DNA from: Streptomyces sp. GKU 895
GTDB taxonomy: Bacteria; Actinomycetota; Actinomycetes; Streptomycetales; Streptomycetaceae
Direction: 5' to 3'
Assembly: GCA_002027195.1 (NCBI GenBank)
Contig: MWJO01000050.1
Coordinates: 1 to 55,369 of the forward strand
Length of the DNA: 55,369 bases
Positions within the stretch are counted from its first letter, which is position 1; each line of letters begins with the position of its first letter. The translations under genes and the position numbers were made by a program. Below are positions 17,691 through 26,852 of the stretch, one piece after another. The notes under the pieces are model-generated. The model had not been told where the DNA came from. It searched no databases and saw only the letters and a program-made list of their open reading frames with translations.

Positions 17691-19661
17691 TCACTCCGCC
17701 TGCTTGGCCAGCGCGTCGATCGCAGCCAGCGACTTCCGGACCTGGTTACGGTCCGTCGTGTACCAGAAGTCGGGCAGTGACGCCTTCAGATAGCTCCCGT
17801 ACCGCGCGGTCGCGAGTCGCTGATCCAGTACGGCCACCACACCCCGGTCCCCCGACGCCCGTACGAGACGGCCGGCGCCCTGGGCCATGAGCAGCGCCGC
17901 GTGCGTGGCGGCGACCGCCATGAAGCCGTTGCCTCCCGCGTCCTCGACGGCCTTCTGGCGGGCGCTCATCAGCGGGTCGTCGGGCCGCGGGAACGGAATC
18001 TTGTCCATGACGACCAGCTGGCAGCTGGGGCCCGGGACATCCACGCCCTGCCAGAGCGAGAGCGTGCCGAACAGGCACGTCTTCGGGTCGGCCGCGAAGT
18101 TCTTGATCAGCTCGCCGAGGGTCTCCTCGCCCTGCAGGAGGATCGGGAACTCGGGGATGCGGGAGCGCAGTTCCTCGGCGGCGAGCTGTGCGGCCCGCAT
18201 CGAGGAGAACAGGCCCAGGGTGCGGCCACCGGCCGCCTGGATGAGTTCGGTCAGTTCGTCGAGCATGTCCGCGCGGTCGCCGTCCCGCGCGGGGCGCGAG
18301 AGGTGCTTGGCCACGTACAGGATGCCCTGCTTCGGATAGTCGAAGGGCGAGCCGACGTCGACACCCTTCCACTGCGGCAGGTCGTCCCCCTCGGTGCCTT
18401 CGGGGGCCAGCCCCAGGGAGGCTCCCACCCCGTTGAAGTCGCCGCCCAGCTTCAGCGTCGCCGACGTCAGAACGACCGAGCGGTCCGCGAACAGCTTCTC
18501 CCTGAGCAGGCCCGACACCGACATGGGGGCGACGCGCAAGGAAGCGCCGAAACGGTCATGACGCTCGTACCAGACGACGTCCCACTCGGAGCCGTTCGTG
18601 ATCCGCTCCGCCACGTCGTGCACGGTCTCCACGGAAGCCAGCGCCTGCTTGCGGACGGCGTCCTCGTCCTGGACGGACTTGTCGCGGGTGGCGCCGATCG
18701 CGGAGATGACGGTCCTGGCCGCGTCACGCAGGGCCATGAGCGCGTAGGCGAGGTCCTCCGGGATTTCCTCCAGGCGGCCGGGAAGGGCGAGCTCCATCAG
18801 CCGCTCGAAGCCCTCGGCGGCGGTCTGGAGCTGGTCTGCCGCCTTTTCGTTGACCAGCTTCGCCGCGCGGCGCACCGCGCGGTTGACCTGGCCCGGCGTG
18901 AGCTCGCCGGTGGCGACGCCGGTGACCCGCGACACCAGCTCGTGCGCCTCGTCGACGATCAGCACCTCGTGCTGCGGGAGGACCGGGGCGCCCTCGATCG
19001 CGTCGATCGCGAGCAGCGCGTGGTTGGTGACGACGACCTCGGCGAGCTTGGCGCGCTCACGGGCGTTCTCCGCGAAGCACTCGGCGCCGTAGGCGCACTT
19101 CGTCGCACCCAGGCACTCGCGCGACGACACCGACACCTGGGCCCAGGCCCGGTCGGAGACGCCGGGGGTCAGATCGTCCCGGTCGCCGGTCTCCGTCTCG
19201 TCCGACCAGTCGCGCAGCCGCAGCAGGTCCTGGCCCAGCTTGCTGGTGGGGGCGGCCGCCTCGAACTGGTCGAAGAGGCCCTCCTCCTCGTCCTGCGGCA
19301 CGCCCTCGTGCAGCCGGTGCAGACACAGATAGTTCGATCTGCCCTTGAGCATCGCGAACTCCGGTCGGCGGCGCAGCAGCGGATGCAGGGAGTCCACCGT
19401 GCGGGGCAGGTCACGCTCCACGAGCTGGCGCTGGAGGGCCAGGGTGGCGGTCGCGACGACGACTCTCTCCCCGTGCGCGAGCGCGGGCACGAGATAGCCC
19501 AGCGACTTTCCGGTGCCGGTGCCGGCCTGAACCAGCAGATGGGAGCCGTCGTCGATCGCCTCCGCGACGGCTTCGGCCATGGTCACCTGACCGGGGCGCT
19601 CCGTGCCGCCGACGGCAGTGACGGCAGCATGCAGGAGTTCGGGGAGTGAGGGCTTCGTCAT
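17691..19661 (-). CDS. dinG: DinG-type ATP-dependent DNA helicase
   Basis: 656 residues, superfamily 2 XPD-like 5'-3' helicase. Walker A is QAGTGTGKS at 45-53 and DEAH at 237-240. Between them four cysteines (C113, C183, C189, C195) form the expected iron-sulphur cluster site (ECLGATKCAYGAEC). Motifs V/VI lie in LWQGVDVPGPSCQLVV and AQGAGRLVR. It unwinds R-loops, D-loops and forked DNA during repair. The product is complete and starts at ATG 19661. The pairing opposite lexA suggests a damage-linked role, but I see no SOS box at its own promoter. Confidence 0.9.
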   Translation of the reverse strand: MTKPSLPELLHAAVTAVGGTERPGQVTMAEAVAEAIDDGSHLLVQAGTGTGKSLGYLVPALAHGERVVVATATLALQRQLVERDLPRTVDSLHPLLRRRPEFAMLKGRSNYLCLHRLHEGVPQDEEEGLFDQFEAAAPTSKLGQDLLRLRDWSDETETGDRDDLTPGVSDRAWAQVSVSSRECLGATKCAYGAECFAENARERAKLAEVVVTNHALLAIDAIEGAPVLPQHEVLIVDEAHELVSRVTGVATGELTPGQVNRAVRRAAKLVNEKAADQLQTAAEGFERLMELALPGRLEEIPEDLAYALMALRDAARTVISAIGATRDKSVQDEDAVRKQALASVETVHDVAERITNGSEWDVVWYERHDRFGASLRVAPMSVSGLLREKLFADRSVVLTSATLKLGGDFNGVGASLGLAPEGTEGDDLPQWKGVDVGSPFDYPKQGILYVAKHLSRPARDGDRADMLDELTELIQAAGGRTLGLFSSMRAAQLAAEELRSRIPEFPILLQGEETLGELIKNFAADPKTCLFGTLSLWQGVDVPGPSCQLVVMDKIPFPRPDDPLMSARQKAVEDAGGNGFMAVAATHAALLMAQGAGRLVRASGDRGVVAVLDQRLATARYGSYLKASLPDFWYTTDRNQVRKSLAAIDALAKQAE

Positions 19662-19955
19662 AGCGCGACCACCCTACGGCCCGGCACTGACAAACGAGTG
19701 GTCAAGGGTGAGACGAGGGGCTGGATCGGGCCTCGGTGAGGGCAGGGGCACGATCGGTCGGGGTCGCTCACGGGCGACTGGGGTCGGAATCGGTCGCTTG
19801 CGGTCAACACCGGCCGGCTGTGTCGACGCATGCCGGGTTTCGGCGGAATCCGCTCGGCTGGAAAAAGCTGTCTCGCGAGTGGGAACCGGATCGACCCGAG
19901 CGGTGTACCAAAAGTGATGACGATGTGACGCGAGGTGACATCGACCGGTATCGCG
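19662..19955. other. Gap upstream of the dinG-like gene
   Basis: About 295 bases between the acyltransferase stop and the helicase start, both on the minus strand. I see no SOS box, iron box, hairpin or open frame with coding character. Confidence 0.5.
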
Positions 19956-20771
19956 TCACAGCACATCGCGCAGCGACCGGTCACGGACCATCAGCGCCGC
20001 TCGCTTCTCGGGCAGATCGACCTCGGCCGAGAAGCGGAAACCGGCGCTCAGGAAGGCGGAGACGGAGGGGATGTTGCGAAGGTCGGGTTCCGCGATGACG
20101 CGTGCGCACGCGGGCCGCTTGTCCAGCGCGAGATCCGCGACGGCTCTGAGGAGTGCGCTGCCGAGTCCTCGACCTCGGTCGGCGGCTGCTCCGATGAGGA
20201 GGTGGACTCCGGTGTCATGAGGTCGGGCGGGATAGTGGCGGGCCACGGGATCGAGGTCGGCCCGGTAGATCTCCCAGTAGCTCATGGCCGCGCCGTCCAG
20301 CATGCCGAGACAGGGCACACTCCGCCCGTCGCCGGAGAGCTGGGATCGCACATGGTCCTCCGTCCGGTTCTGGGGCCCGGCCAGCTCCCAGAACTCCGCG
20401 ACGGCCGGGTCGTTCATCCAGCGGCCGAGCAGCGGAAGGTCCCGCTCGGCATGTACGGGAACGAGGTGGAACACGCCTACGGGCGTGTTCACAGGGCCCC
20501 AGTCGGCCACTCCGTCAAGGAGGTCGCCCCGGTCCCGGCCTCCAGCGCCGGACTGCGCCCTGCTCTCGGCACCGCTCGGTTCGACATCGGCGTCGGCGGC
20601 CTCCTCGGCGATGAGGGCGAGGAATTCGTCGGGCAGGCGCAGGTCGAGCGTGTCCTCACAGTCCGTGCCCGAGGCCTCGACCGGACCGAGGTCGGTGCCG
20701 GCGGCTGCACCGGCGTCGGTGTTCGGGGCGGGGGCGGTGGTGGCTTTGGCGCTCGCGTCGGTGGACGGCAC
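19956..20771 (-). CDS. IucB-type siderophore GNAT acyltransferase
   Basis: 271 residues. The first 95 are an Ala/Thr/Asp-rich linker. From PVNTPVGVFHLVPV onward it is a GNAT fold of the IucB/AlcB/RhbD class, with MNDPAVAEFWELAGP, SYWEIYRADLDP, GVHLLIGAAADRGRGLGS (acyl-CoA loop) and NIPSVSAFLSAGF. Such enzymes acylate an N-hydroxy-amine or amine of a siderophore precursor. GTG at 20771 follows GAGAGGAG. It is the last gene of the siderophore operon, 144 bases after the synthetase. The acyl group and amine are not predictable. Confidence 0.85.
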   Translation of the reverse strand: MPSTDASAKATTAPAPNTDAGAAAGTDLGPVEASGTDCEDTLDLRLPDEFLALIAEEAADADVEPSGAESRAQSGAGGRDRGDLLDGVADWGPVNTPVGVFHLVPVHAERDLPLLGRWMNDPAVAEFWELAGPQNRTEDHVRSQLSGDGRSVPCLGMLDGAAMSYWEIYRADLDPVARHYPARPHDTGVHLLIGAAADRGRGLGSALLRAVADLALDKRPACARVIAEPDLRNIPSVSAFLSAGFRFSAEVDLPEKRAALMVRDRSLRDVL

Positions 20772-20915
20772 GGCGGCGCTCCTCTCGGGAGACGGGTCGG
20801 GGCATGTTCCTCAGGAATGAACGGACAGAAATGGCGTATATGACCGATATGACTGATATGACCGGCGGAGTTGATCCAGCCCGCGGAAACGACTGGGCGG
20901 TCGGAGTGAAGGGGG

Positions 20916-23206
20916 TCAGGTGTGAAGGGGGTTGGCGATGGTGACGTAGACGGACTGGGTGTCGACCGGGCCGACGAGCTCGTCGAGACCGTGCAGCCGG
21001 GTCAGGAGGTTGGCCTTGCAGCGCAGGACCGGTGACTCCAGCAGGCGGGCGGGCAGCGTGGTCCGCAGCCGAGCGGGTCCGGAGGCGACATCGCCCAGGA
21101 AGCGACGGAAGGCGGCGAGCAACAGACGTTCGTCTGCCAGGCGTTGGGAGCCGAAGGCACCGATGAGCCCGAGGACGTTGTTGATGGCGAGGTAGTACGC
21201 GAAGCGTTCGTCGGTGACCTCGTCTGAGACGAACGTGTCACTGTGCTCGCCGATACCGGGCAGCCGGGCGTCGAGTTCGGCGCGCCGCGAGTCGCGGAAG
21301 TAGTAGCCCTGGTTGTCCCGGTAGCGGCCGCCGATGGGCCAGCCATCGCCGTCCAGAAGGACCAACGTGTTCTGCTGATGTGCCTCCAGGGCGATGCCGG
21401 CCTCCGCGTCGAACCACAGCACCGGGCGGACGACCTGCTCCAGGTAGCGCAGGAACCACTCGGCGGCGACGGCGCCCAAAGGTCGCCCCGTGCGGTCCGC
21501 CAGGCATGTGACGACCTCGGCCAGTCGGGACCGCATGGCCGACGGGTCCGCGGCCTCTCCAGCACCGGCACTGGTCGGCCGGGCGGAAGGCCTTGGAGCT
21601 ACGAGTCCGGCGATGCAGGAGACATCGTCGGCAGGGGTGAAGGGGTTGTGCCGGATCATCACGTCGAGGCCCGGCACAGAACTGCCGTCCGGTCCGTCGA
21701 CGGCCAGCCAGGCCGGATCGCGGACGATGTCGAAACCGGGGTGCAGGGCCTGCCACTGCTCGGAGAGTCCGCTGCGCAGCAGCCGGTGAACCTCGACGCC
21801 TCGATGGAGTTCCTTGCGGAGGTTCTGACGACGGGAGTTGGTGATGCGCAGGCCGAGCGACAGCTTGAGCATGGCGAACGAGCCGGATCGGTGGACGGTG
21901 CGTACGGAGGAGGTGGGGTGCCAGGGAGAACCGTGTGTTCCGAGATCGCGGAGCAGTCCGGCGTCGAAGAGTGCGGCGGTCGCGGGATCGTGCCGGACTT
22001 GCCGCAACTGCCAAGGGTGCAGCGGCAGAGCCGCGTGACCGTCGGGAAGCGGGAGCCCCGATCCGGCGAGACGTGCGGTGAGTTGAGGGGCGGGAATGAG
22101 GCGTCCACGCTCGGTCCAGGCCGAGTCGGCGGCCAGGAGGGAGGGGGAGACAGCGATCCAGTGCAAGGGGAAGGCGCCACGCAACTCGGGTGAGTACAGG
22201 CACGCTTCGGTGTCGGTCAGACCCTCGCGGCTCTTCGGTGTGGGGTGCAGGGGATGGCCGAGCACCAGGGCCTGTTCAGCCGCTAGGAACAGGTCGGGCT
22301 CGTCCGAAGGATGCTCCCTGCGCTCGCGGATGAAGGTGGCGGTCCGGCGCACGGAGTCAGCGACGCGGGCGACGAGGTCGGTGCCGTCTGTGGCTGTGGC
22401 CGCGGTGGCGGGGGTGAGTTCCGGCCGCCGTGGCGGGGTGAGTTCCGGGCGTGGCGGCGGGGTGAGTTCCGGGCGTGATGGCGGAGCGAGTCTCCACCGT
22501 GGTGGCGGGATGAGATCCGGGCGTGGCGGCGGAGGCAGAGGGTGTGTCGGCGGAGGCGGAGGGCGTGTTCGCCGGGCTGTCTGCCGGGCTGTCTGCCGGG
22601 CTGTCTGCCGGGCTGTCTGCCGGGCTGTCTGCCGAGGATTCTCTCGCGAGCAGTGCGGCGAGAGTGACGGCGTCGAGAGAGGGCGATCGTTCGGGGGGCG
22701 CCGGCCAGTTTCGGCGGGCCGAAGCGGTGCCAGCCCGTCGGTGACCAGTAATGGACGGGGGCCAGCAGGGCCGTTCCGCTGGCGGGGAGCGGGATGCGGA
22801 GGGGCCCGTGGGCGGGGGCGGGATGGTCAAAGGGGTCCGCTGTGGCGCCGCGCAGCCAGTCGGCGTTCAAGTGGTGGGGTGTCGGTGGACCTGGGTGGTC
22901 CACCGGTGCGGAGGTTCCCCGTGGGCCTGTCGCCGACTGGTCGACGGAGCCTTCCACTCGCCTGGTGGTCGTCCGCTCCCCCGTGGACTGGTCGTCATCG
23001 GGCCCCGGCACCCGTGCCTGCTCACGCTCGTACTCCTGCTCCCGCCGCCCACGGCCCTGTTCCGGGACTCGTTCCGGCGAGCGGGTCGCGGAGACGCCTG
23101 TTGGTCCAGCACCCGGCCCGGGCTCGGTCTGGTGGGGAAGCTCCATCGTGGTGCGGCCTGATGTCGGCGTGTGGCTGGGGCCTTCGGGGGGCGGGGTGGT
23201 GTTCAA
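20916..23206 (-). CDS. IucA/IucC-family siderophore synthetase (two frame breaks)
   Basis: NRPS-independent siderophore (NIS) synthetase that adenylates a carboxylate such as citrate and condenses it with an amine or alcohol. Core motifs are ALPLHPWQLRQV, HPTSSVRTVH, LKLSLGLRITNSRR, HQQNTLVLLDGDGWP and the C-terminal FhuF-like segment AYYLAINNVLGLIGAFGS. Start TTG 23206 follows AAGGAAC; ATG 23146 is an alternative. The N-terminal domain carries an unusual low-complexity insert, including five ADSP repeats and GTHPA repeats. Frame is lost at C6 22693-22698 and C5 22410-22414. At the latter, the sister repeats have C4, so one extra C fits both sites. It follows the aminotransferase by 36 bases. 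Confidence 0.85.
22405..22475. repeat. About 24-bp tandem repeat inside the NIS synthetase gene
   Basis: Three copies of GTGGCGGGGTGAGTTCCGG-like units (minus strand GTHPA codons). One copy has five G where the other two have four, which is where the reading frame breaks. Confidence 0.8.
22571..22630. repeat. 12-bp tandem repeat, five perfect copies
   Basis: Unit GCCGGGCTGTCT repeated five times without change. On the minus strand it encodes Ala-Asp-Ser-Pro per unit inside the NIS synthetase. Confidence 0.95.
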
Positions 23207-23242
23207 GGCTGTTCCTTGTGAGCGGAGCTGGGAGGGTGAATG

Positions 23243-25011
23243 TCATTGATCTGGACGATCTGGGTGATCTCGCTGATGCGGTTGCAGTTGCTGCACCAGA
23301 TCGCGCTCAAGCCGCTGCGCCAGCCGTCTCCGCTTCGGCTGCGGACGCTGCCCCACCCCTCTCTCCCCACGCGCAGTGTGGAGATGAGCGGCGGCTTCCA
23401 CCGCGTCGGACAGCCGGTCGAGCACCGCCTCCGCCTGCTCGTCGGTGATGGTCAGCGGCGGGAGGAGGCGGACGACGTTCCCTCGGGGTCCGCCGAGCTC
23501 CACGATCAGACCGCGGCGCAGGCACTCCCGCTGTACGGCGGCGGCAAGTTCGGGAGCGGCGGGACGAGGGCTGGCGGCGAAGCCGAACCAGCCCTCACCA
23601 GCGCCGGCCCCGCCCACACCGACGTCCACCACGCCCACACCAGCACCGGCACCGGCCCTCACGCCCGCACCGGCCACCTCATCCGCACAAGCCACCAGCC
23701 ACCCCACTCCACACCGGCGCCGACACCAGCCCTCGCACCCGCACCGTGCCACCCACTCACACCCGCACCCGCACCCGCACCCGCACCATGCGACGCCCAC
23801 TCACCCCCCCGTTCCCACCCCCACGGCCCTCCACCGCACCCCACACACCCACCGCGCCTCCGTCCCCCCGCCTTCTCCTCCTCCCCCTGCTCCACCATCT
23901 CCACCATCTCCACCCCAAGCATCAGCCCCCGCCCCCGCACATCCCCGACGCACTCGAACCGCCCTTGCAGGGAGCGGAGATCGGCGAGCATGCGGGCGCC
24001 CAAGAGGGAGGCGCGTTCCGCGAGGCGGTTCTCGCGGACGTGGGCGAGGGTGGCCGTTCCCGCGGCCATGGCGAGTTGGTTGCCGCGGAACGCGCCTGCG
24101 GGGGCGGTGGGTTCATGGGCACCGAGGTCGTCGCGGTAGACCACGACCGCGAGCGGGAGGCTGCCTCCGATGGCCTTGGACAGCACCATCACGTCGGGAG
24201 TGACCCCGCTGTGCTCCACGGCCCAGAAGGCACCGGTGCGGCCGACTCCCGTCCCGGTCTCGTCGGCGACGAGCGGGATGGAGCGGTCGGCCGTGAGCCG
24301 GCGCAGCCGCCGCAGCCAGTCGTCCGGCGCCGGGATCACTCCGCCTTCGCTCTGCACGGGTTCGACGATCAGCCCGGCGGCGCCGGTCGCGCCCGATGCT
24401 GGATCGTCGAGGACGGATTCCGTCCAGCGGGCGGCGAGTTCGGCACCCCGTGCGCCGCCGACACCGAAAGGGCAGCGGTAGTCCTGCGGGTAGGGCAGCC
24501 GCGGGGCCCGTACGCCGACCGGGTCCCCCGCAGCCGCCTGAGCCGTTCCGGTCATGCCGTGACGGGCGCCGGTGAAGGCGAGCATCCCCGTGCGCCCGGT
24601 CGCCGCCCGGACGAGCCCGTACGCGGTCTCCGCGGCATCCGTGTCGGCCGGCCCGCAGAACTGCACGCGCGCGTGGTCGGCGAGACCTGGCGGCAGGGTG
24701 CGGAACAGCTCGGTGCGGAAGGCGTCCTCGACCGGGGTCGCGAGGCCCAGGATGTGCAGTGGCGCGCCGGAGTCGAGAACCTTGCGGATCGCCTCCAGCA
24801 CGACGGGGTGGTTGTGTCCGAGGGCCAGGGTCCCCGCGCCGGAACAGCAGTCGAGGTAGCGGCGACCGTCCGCGCCCTCGATGGTCAGCCCGCGTGCCCG
24901 CACGGGCACGATCGGGAGGGCACGCGCGTAGGTGCGCGCCGCCGGCTCGCGCGCCGACTGGCGCCGCAGGATCCCCTCGGACGCGTATCCGCCGTGCAGA
25001 GCCTCGGCCAC
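23243..25011 (-). CDS. Diaminobutyrate--2-oxoglutarate aminotransferase (siderophore type; frame break)
   Basis: PLP-dependent class III aminotransferase that makes L-2,4-diaminobutyrate, a siderophore building block. The N-terminal part has SGAGTLALGHNHP, FCGPADTDAAETAYGL, the metal/cofactor motif LVADETGTGVGRTG and the PLP lysine in LSKAIGGSLPL. The end, ELAAAVQRECLRRGLIVELGG through VRLLPPLTITDEQ, is the normal family C terminus. Between GLMLGVEMVEMVEQGEEE and that end is an extra 100-odd residues of Gly/Ala/Val repeats, in which the frame slips near 23690-23720. GTG 25011 is the start, and GGGAGGA lies upstream. It is the first gene of the siderophore operon. Confidence 0.82.
23600..23860. 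repeat. CA-rich low-complexity tract with ACCCGC tandem repeat
   Basis: The plus strand here is nearly all CAC, ACC and CCGC words, with a run of four and a half ACCCGC units at 23761-23787. On the minus strand it reads as Gly-Ala repeats within the aminotransferase gene. Confidence 0.8.
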
Positions 25012-25363
25012 GTGTTTCTGTCCTCCCGCCGTCGTCCGACGCCCCGGCCGGGCCGAACTCCCGCCACGGGCCCGGAGGACCGCGCCCGGACAGCAGGCCC
25101 CCCACCGCTACCAACCCCGGACGCCGCACCGGGTTACGGGTTGCCTCAAGATCCTTGCCGTGACGGAACCGTTGCCGTTCCGTGGGAAGTCCCCCACAGC
25201 GAGCGCATAGTGTGTGATGCCGTTCCAACAGGCCGTGAGAGCACACCTCCGGAGCATCCGGGGCCGACGCGGGATCGATGCCAACCGGCTTGCGATCACA
25301 CCGTGTTCGGCGTGGGCTCAGGGCCGTCGCACCAAGTTCGTTCACCTCAGGGGGAGTCAGATC
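25012..25363. other. Divergent promoter region, siderophore operon / serine protease
   Basis: About 350 gene-free bases. I looked for a DmdR/IdeR iron box (TTAGGTTAGGCTAACCTAA-like) on both strands and saw none. A short GTGGG...CCCAC inverted repeat lies near 25182-25197. Iron control of this operon therefore cannot be shown here. Confidence 0.5.
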
Positions 25364-26586
25364 ATGCGATCCACAAGGCCGTCGTTCACCGCCCGCCGGG
25401 AAAGGGGCGCGCGTCGCAGAACCTCCCCCGTGCTGGCCGCCGTCGCCCTCGCGTCGCGCTCGCGCTCACCGCCACGGCCTGCGAGTCGGGCGACGACCAG
25501 GCAGGGGGCAGCGCCTCCGCCTCGGCTTCCTCCGACGGGAAGATCACGATCCCGGACGACATCAAGGACCGGCTCAAGGAGCACGGGATCGATGTCGACA
25601 AGTGGAAGGACGGCGCCTGGAAGGACTGGAGCAAGGACGACTGGCTGCGTGAGGCCCAGGACTTCGTCAACCCGATCATCGAGGGCCTGTGGGACCCGGA
25701 CCGGATGCGCGGCGCCGAGGACCCGGACGAGGGCAAGGGTGTCGACGACAGCGACATCTCCGGGGACCAGGGCGTGACCGACCCGGAGCCGGCGCCGGTG
25801 GACGCCAAGGCCGTGCCGGCTACGTACCACGACAGCGTCCCCGTGGCGGGCAAGGTGTTCTTCGACTCCCCCGAGGGCACGATGGTCTGCTCGGCGACGG
25901 TCGTGCAGGACCCGGCCAATCCCGGCAAGTCCAACATGGTGTGGACGGCGGGCCATTGCGTGCACGCGGGCAAGGAGGGCGGCTGGTACCGGAACATCGC
26001 GTTCGTGCCGTCGTACAACAACGACGCCCTGTCCACAGCGGAGTTGGAGAAGGCCTCCCGGGAGGACGTCGCTCCGTACGGTGTCTGGTGGGGTGACTGG
26101 GCTCAGACCTCGGATCAGTGGATCGAGCAGGGCGGTGAGACGGGCGGGGACGGTGCCTCGTACGACTTCGCGGTCATCCATGTGACGCCGGAGAAGGGGG
26201 GCTCGGGCAAGTCCCTGGAGGAGACCGTCGGTTCGGCTCTGCCGGTGAACTTCAACGCCCCGGCGGCGGCGAAGATCCGGAGCCTGACGGCGACGGGCTA
26301 CCCGGCGGCGGCGCCGTTCGACGGCGAGACGATGTACCAGTGCCAGGACAAGCCGGGGCGGCTGTCGATCAAGGCGTCGGACCCGACGATGTACCGCATC
26401 GGCTGCACCATGACGGGTGGTTCGTCGGGCGGCGGCTGGGTCGCGACCGGTTCGGACGGCAAGCCGGCGCTGGTGTCCAACACCTCCATCGGCCCGGTGA
26501 CGGCAGGCTGGCTCGCCGGACCGCGGCTGGGCGATGTGGCCAAGGGCGTGTACGACTCGGTCAGCAAGAAGTTCGCCGGTCAGTGA
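25364..26586 (+). CDS. Secreted trypsin-like serine protease, lipoprotein (paralogue 1; frame break)
   Basis: Exported serine peptidase of about 407 residues. The ATG at 25364 follows AGGGGGA. An Arg-rich n-region and hydrophobic core lead to a lipobox ending LTATAC, so the mature protein should be lipid-anchored. Next is a Lys/Asp/Trp-rich segment (IPDDIKDRLKEHGIDVDKW), perhaps a propeptide. The chymotrypsin-fold domain has the triad His in WTAGHC, Asp in YDFAVIHV and Ser in GGSSGGGW. One base is missing near 25450-25455, inside the signal peptide (VLAAVALA to VALALTATAC). The rest is intact and about 60 percent identical by eye to the next gene. Confidence 0.85.
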
Positions 26587-26603
26587 CGCAGTTCGCGGCC
26601 GGC

Positions 26604-26628
26604 CACGTGACCGGTCGCCGGTCATGTG
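26604..26628 (+). terminator. Hairpin after protease paralogue 1
   Basis: CACGTGACCGG and CCGGTCATGTG pair over 11 bp (one G-T type mismatch) around TCG, 17 bases after the stop. The outer TCGCG and CGCGA at 26594-26635 could extend it. Confidence 0.6.
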
Positions 26629-26852
26629 ATCGCGACCCACTGATGTGATCGTCGGCGGGGCGAGCCCAAGAAATCTTCACCGCCCCGCCGCCGTTCGCCC
26701 TCAACTGCACGGGCATAGTGGGGTGTCGCGCCCGAGGACACCTCTCCAGCCGTGACACGCACATGACACGCGAGCGGCCTCGGCGCGCTCACCGGCTCAA
26801 CCATCAGCGCAACCACCAGCACAACAACTGCTTCAACGGGGGTCAACGCACC

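Noticed and set aside
22571..22630. CRISPR-like or attachment-site repeat
   Set aside because: Five abutting 12-bp units without spacers, in frame with the synthetase; a coding microsatellite.
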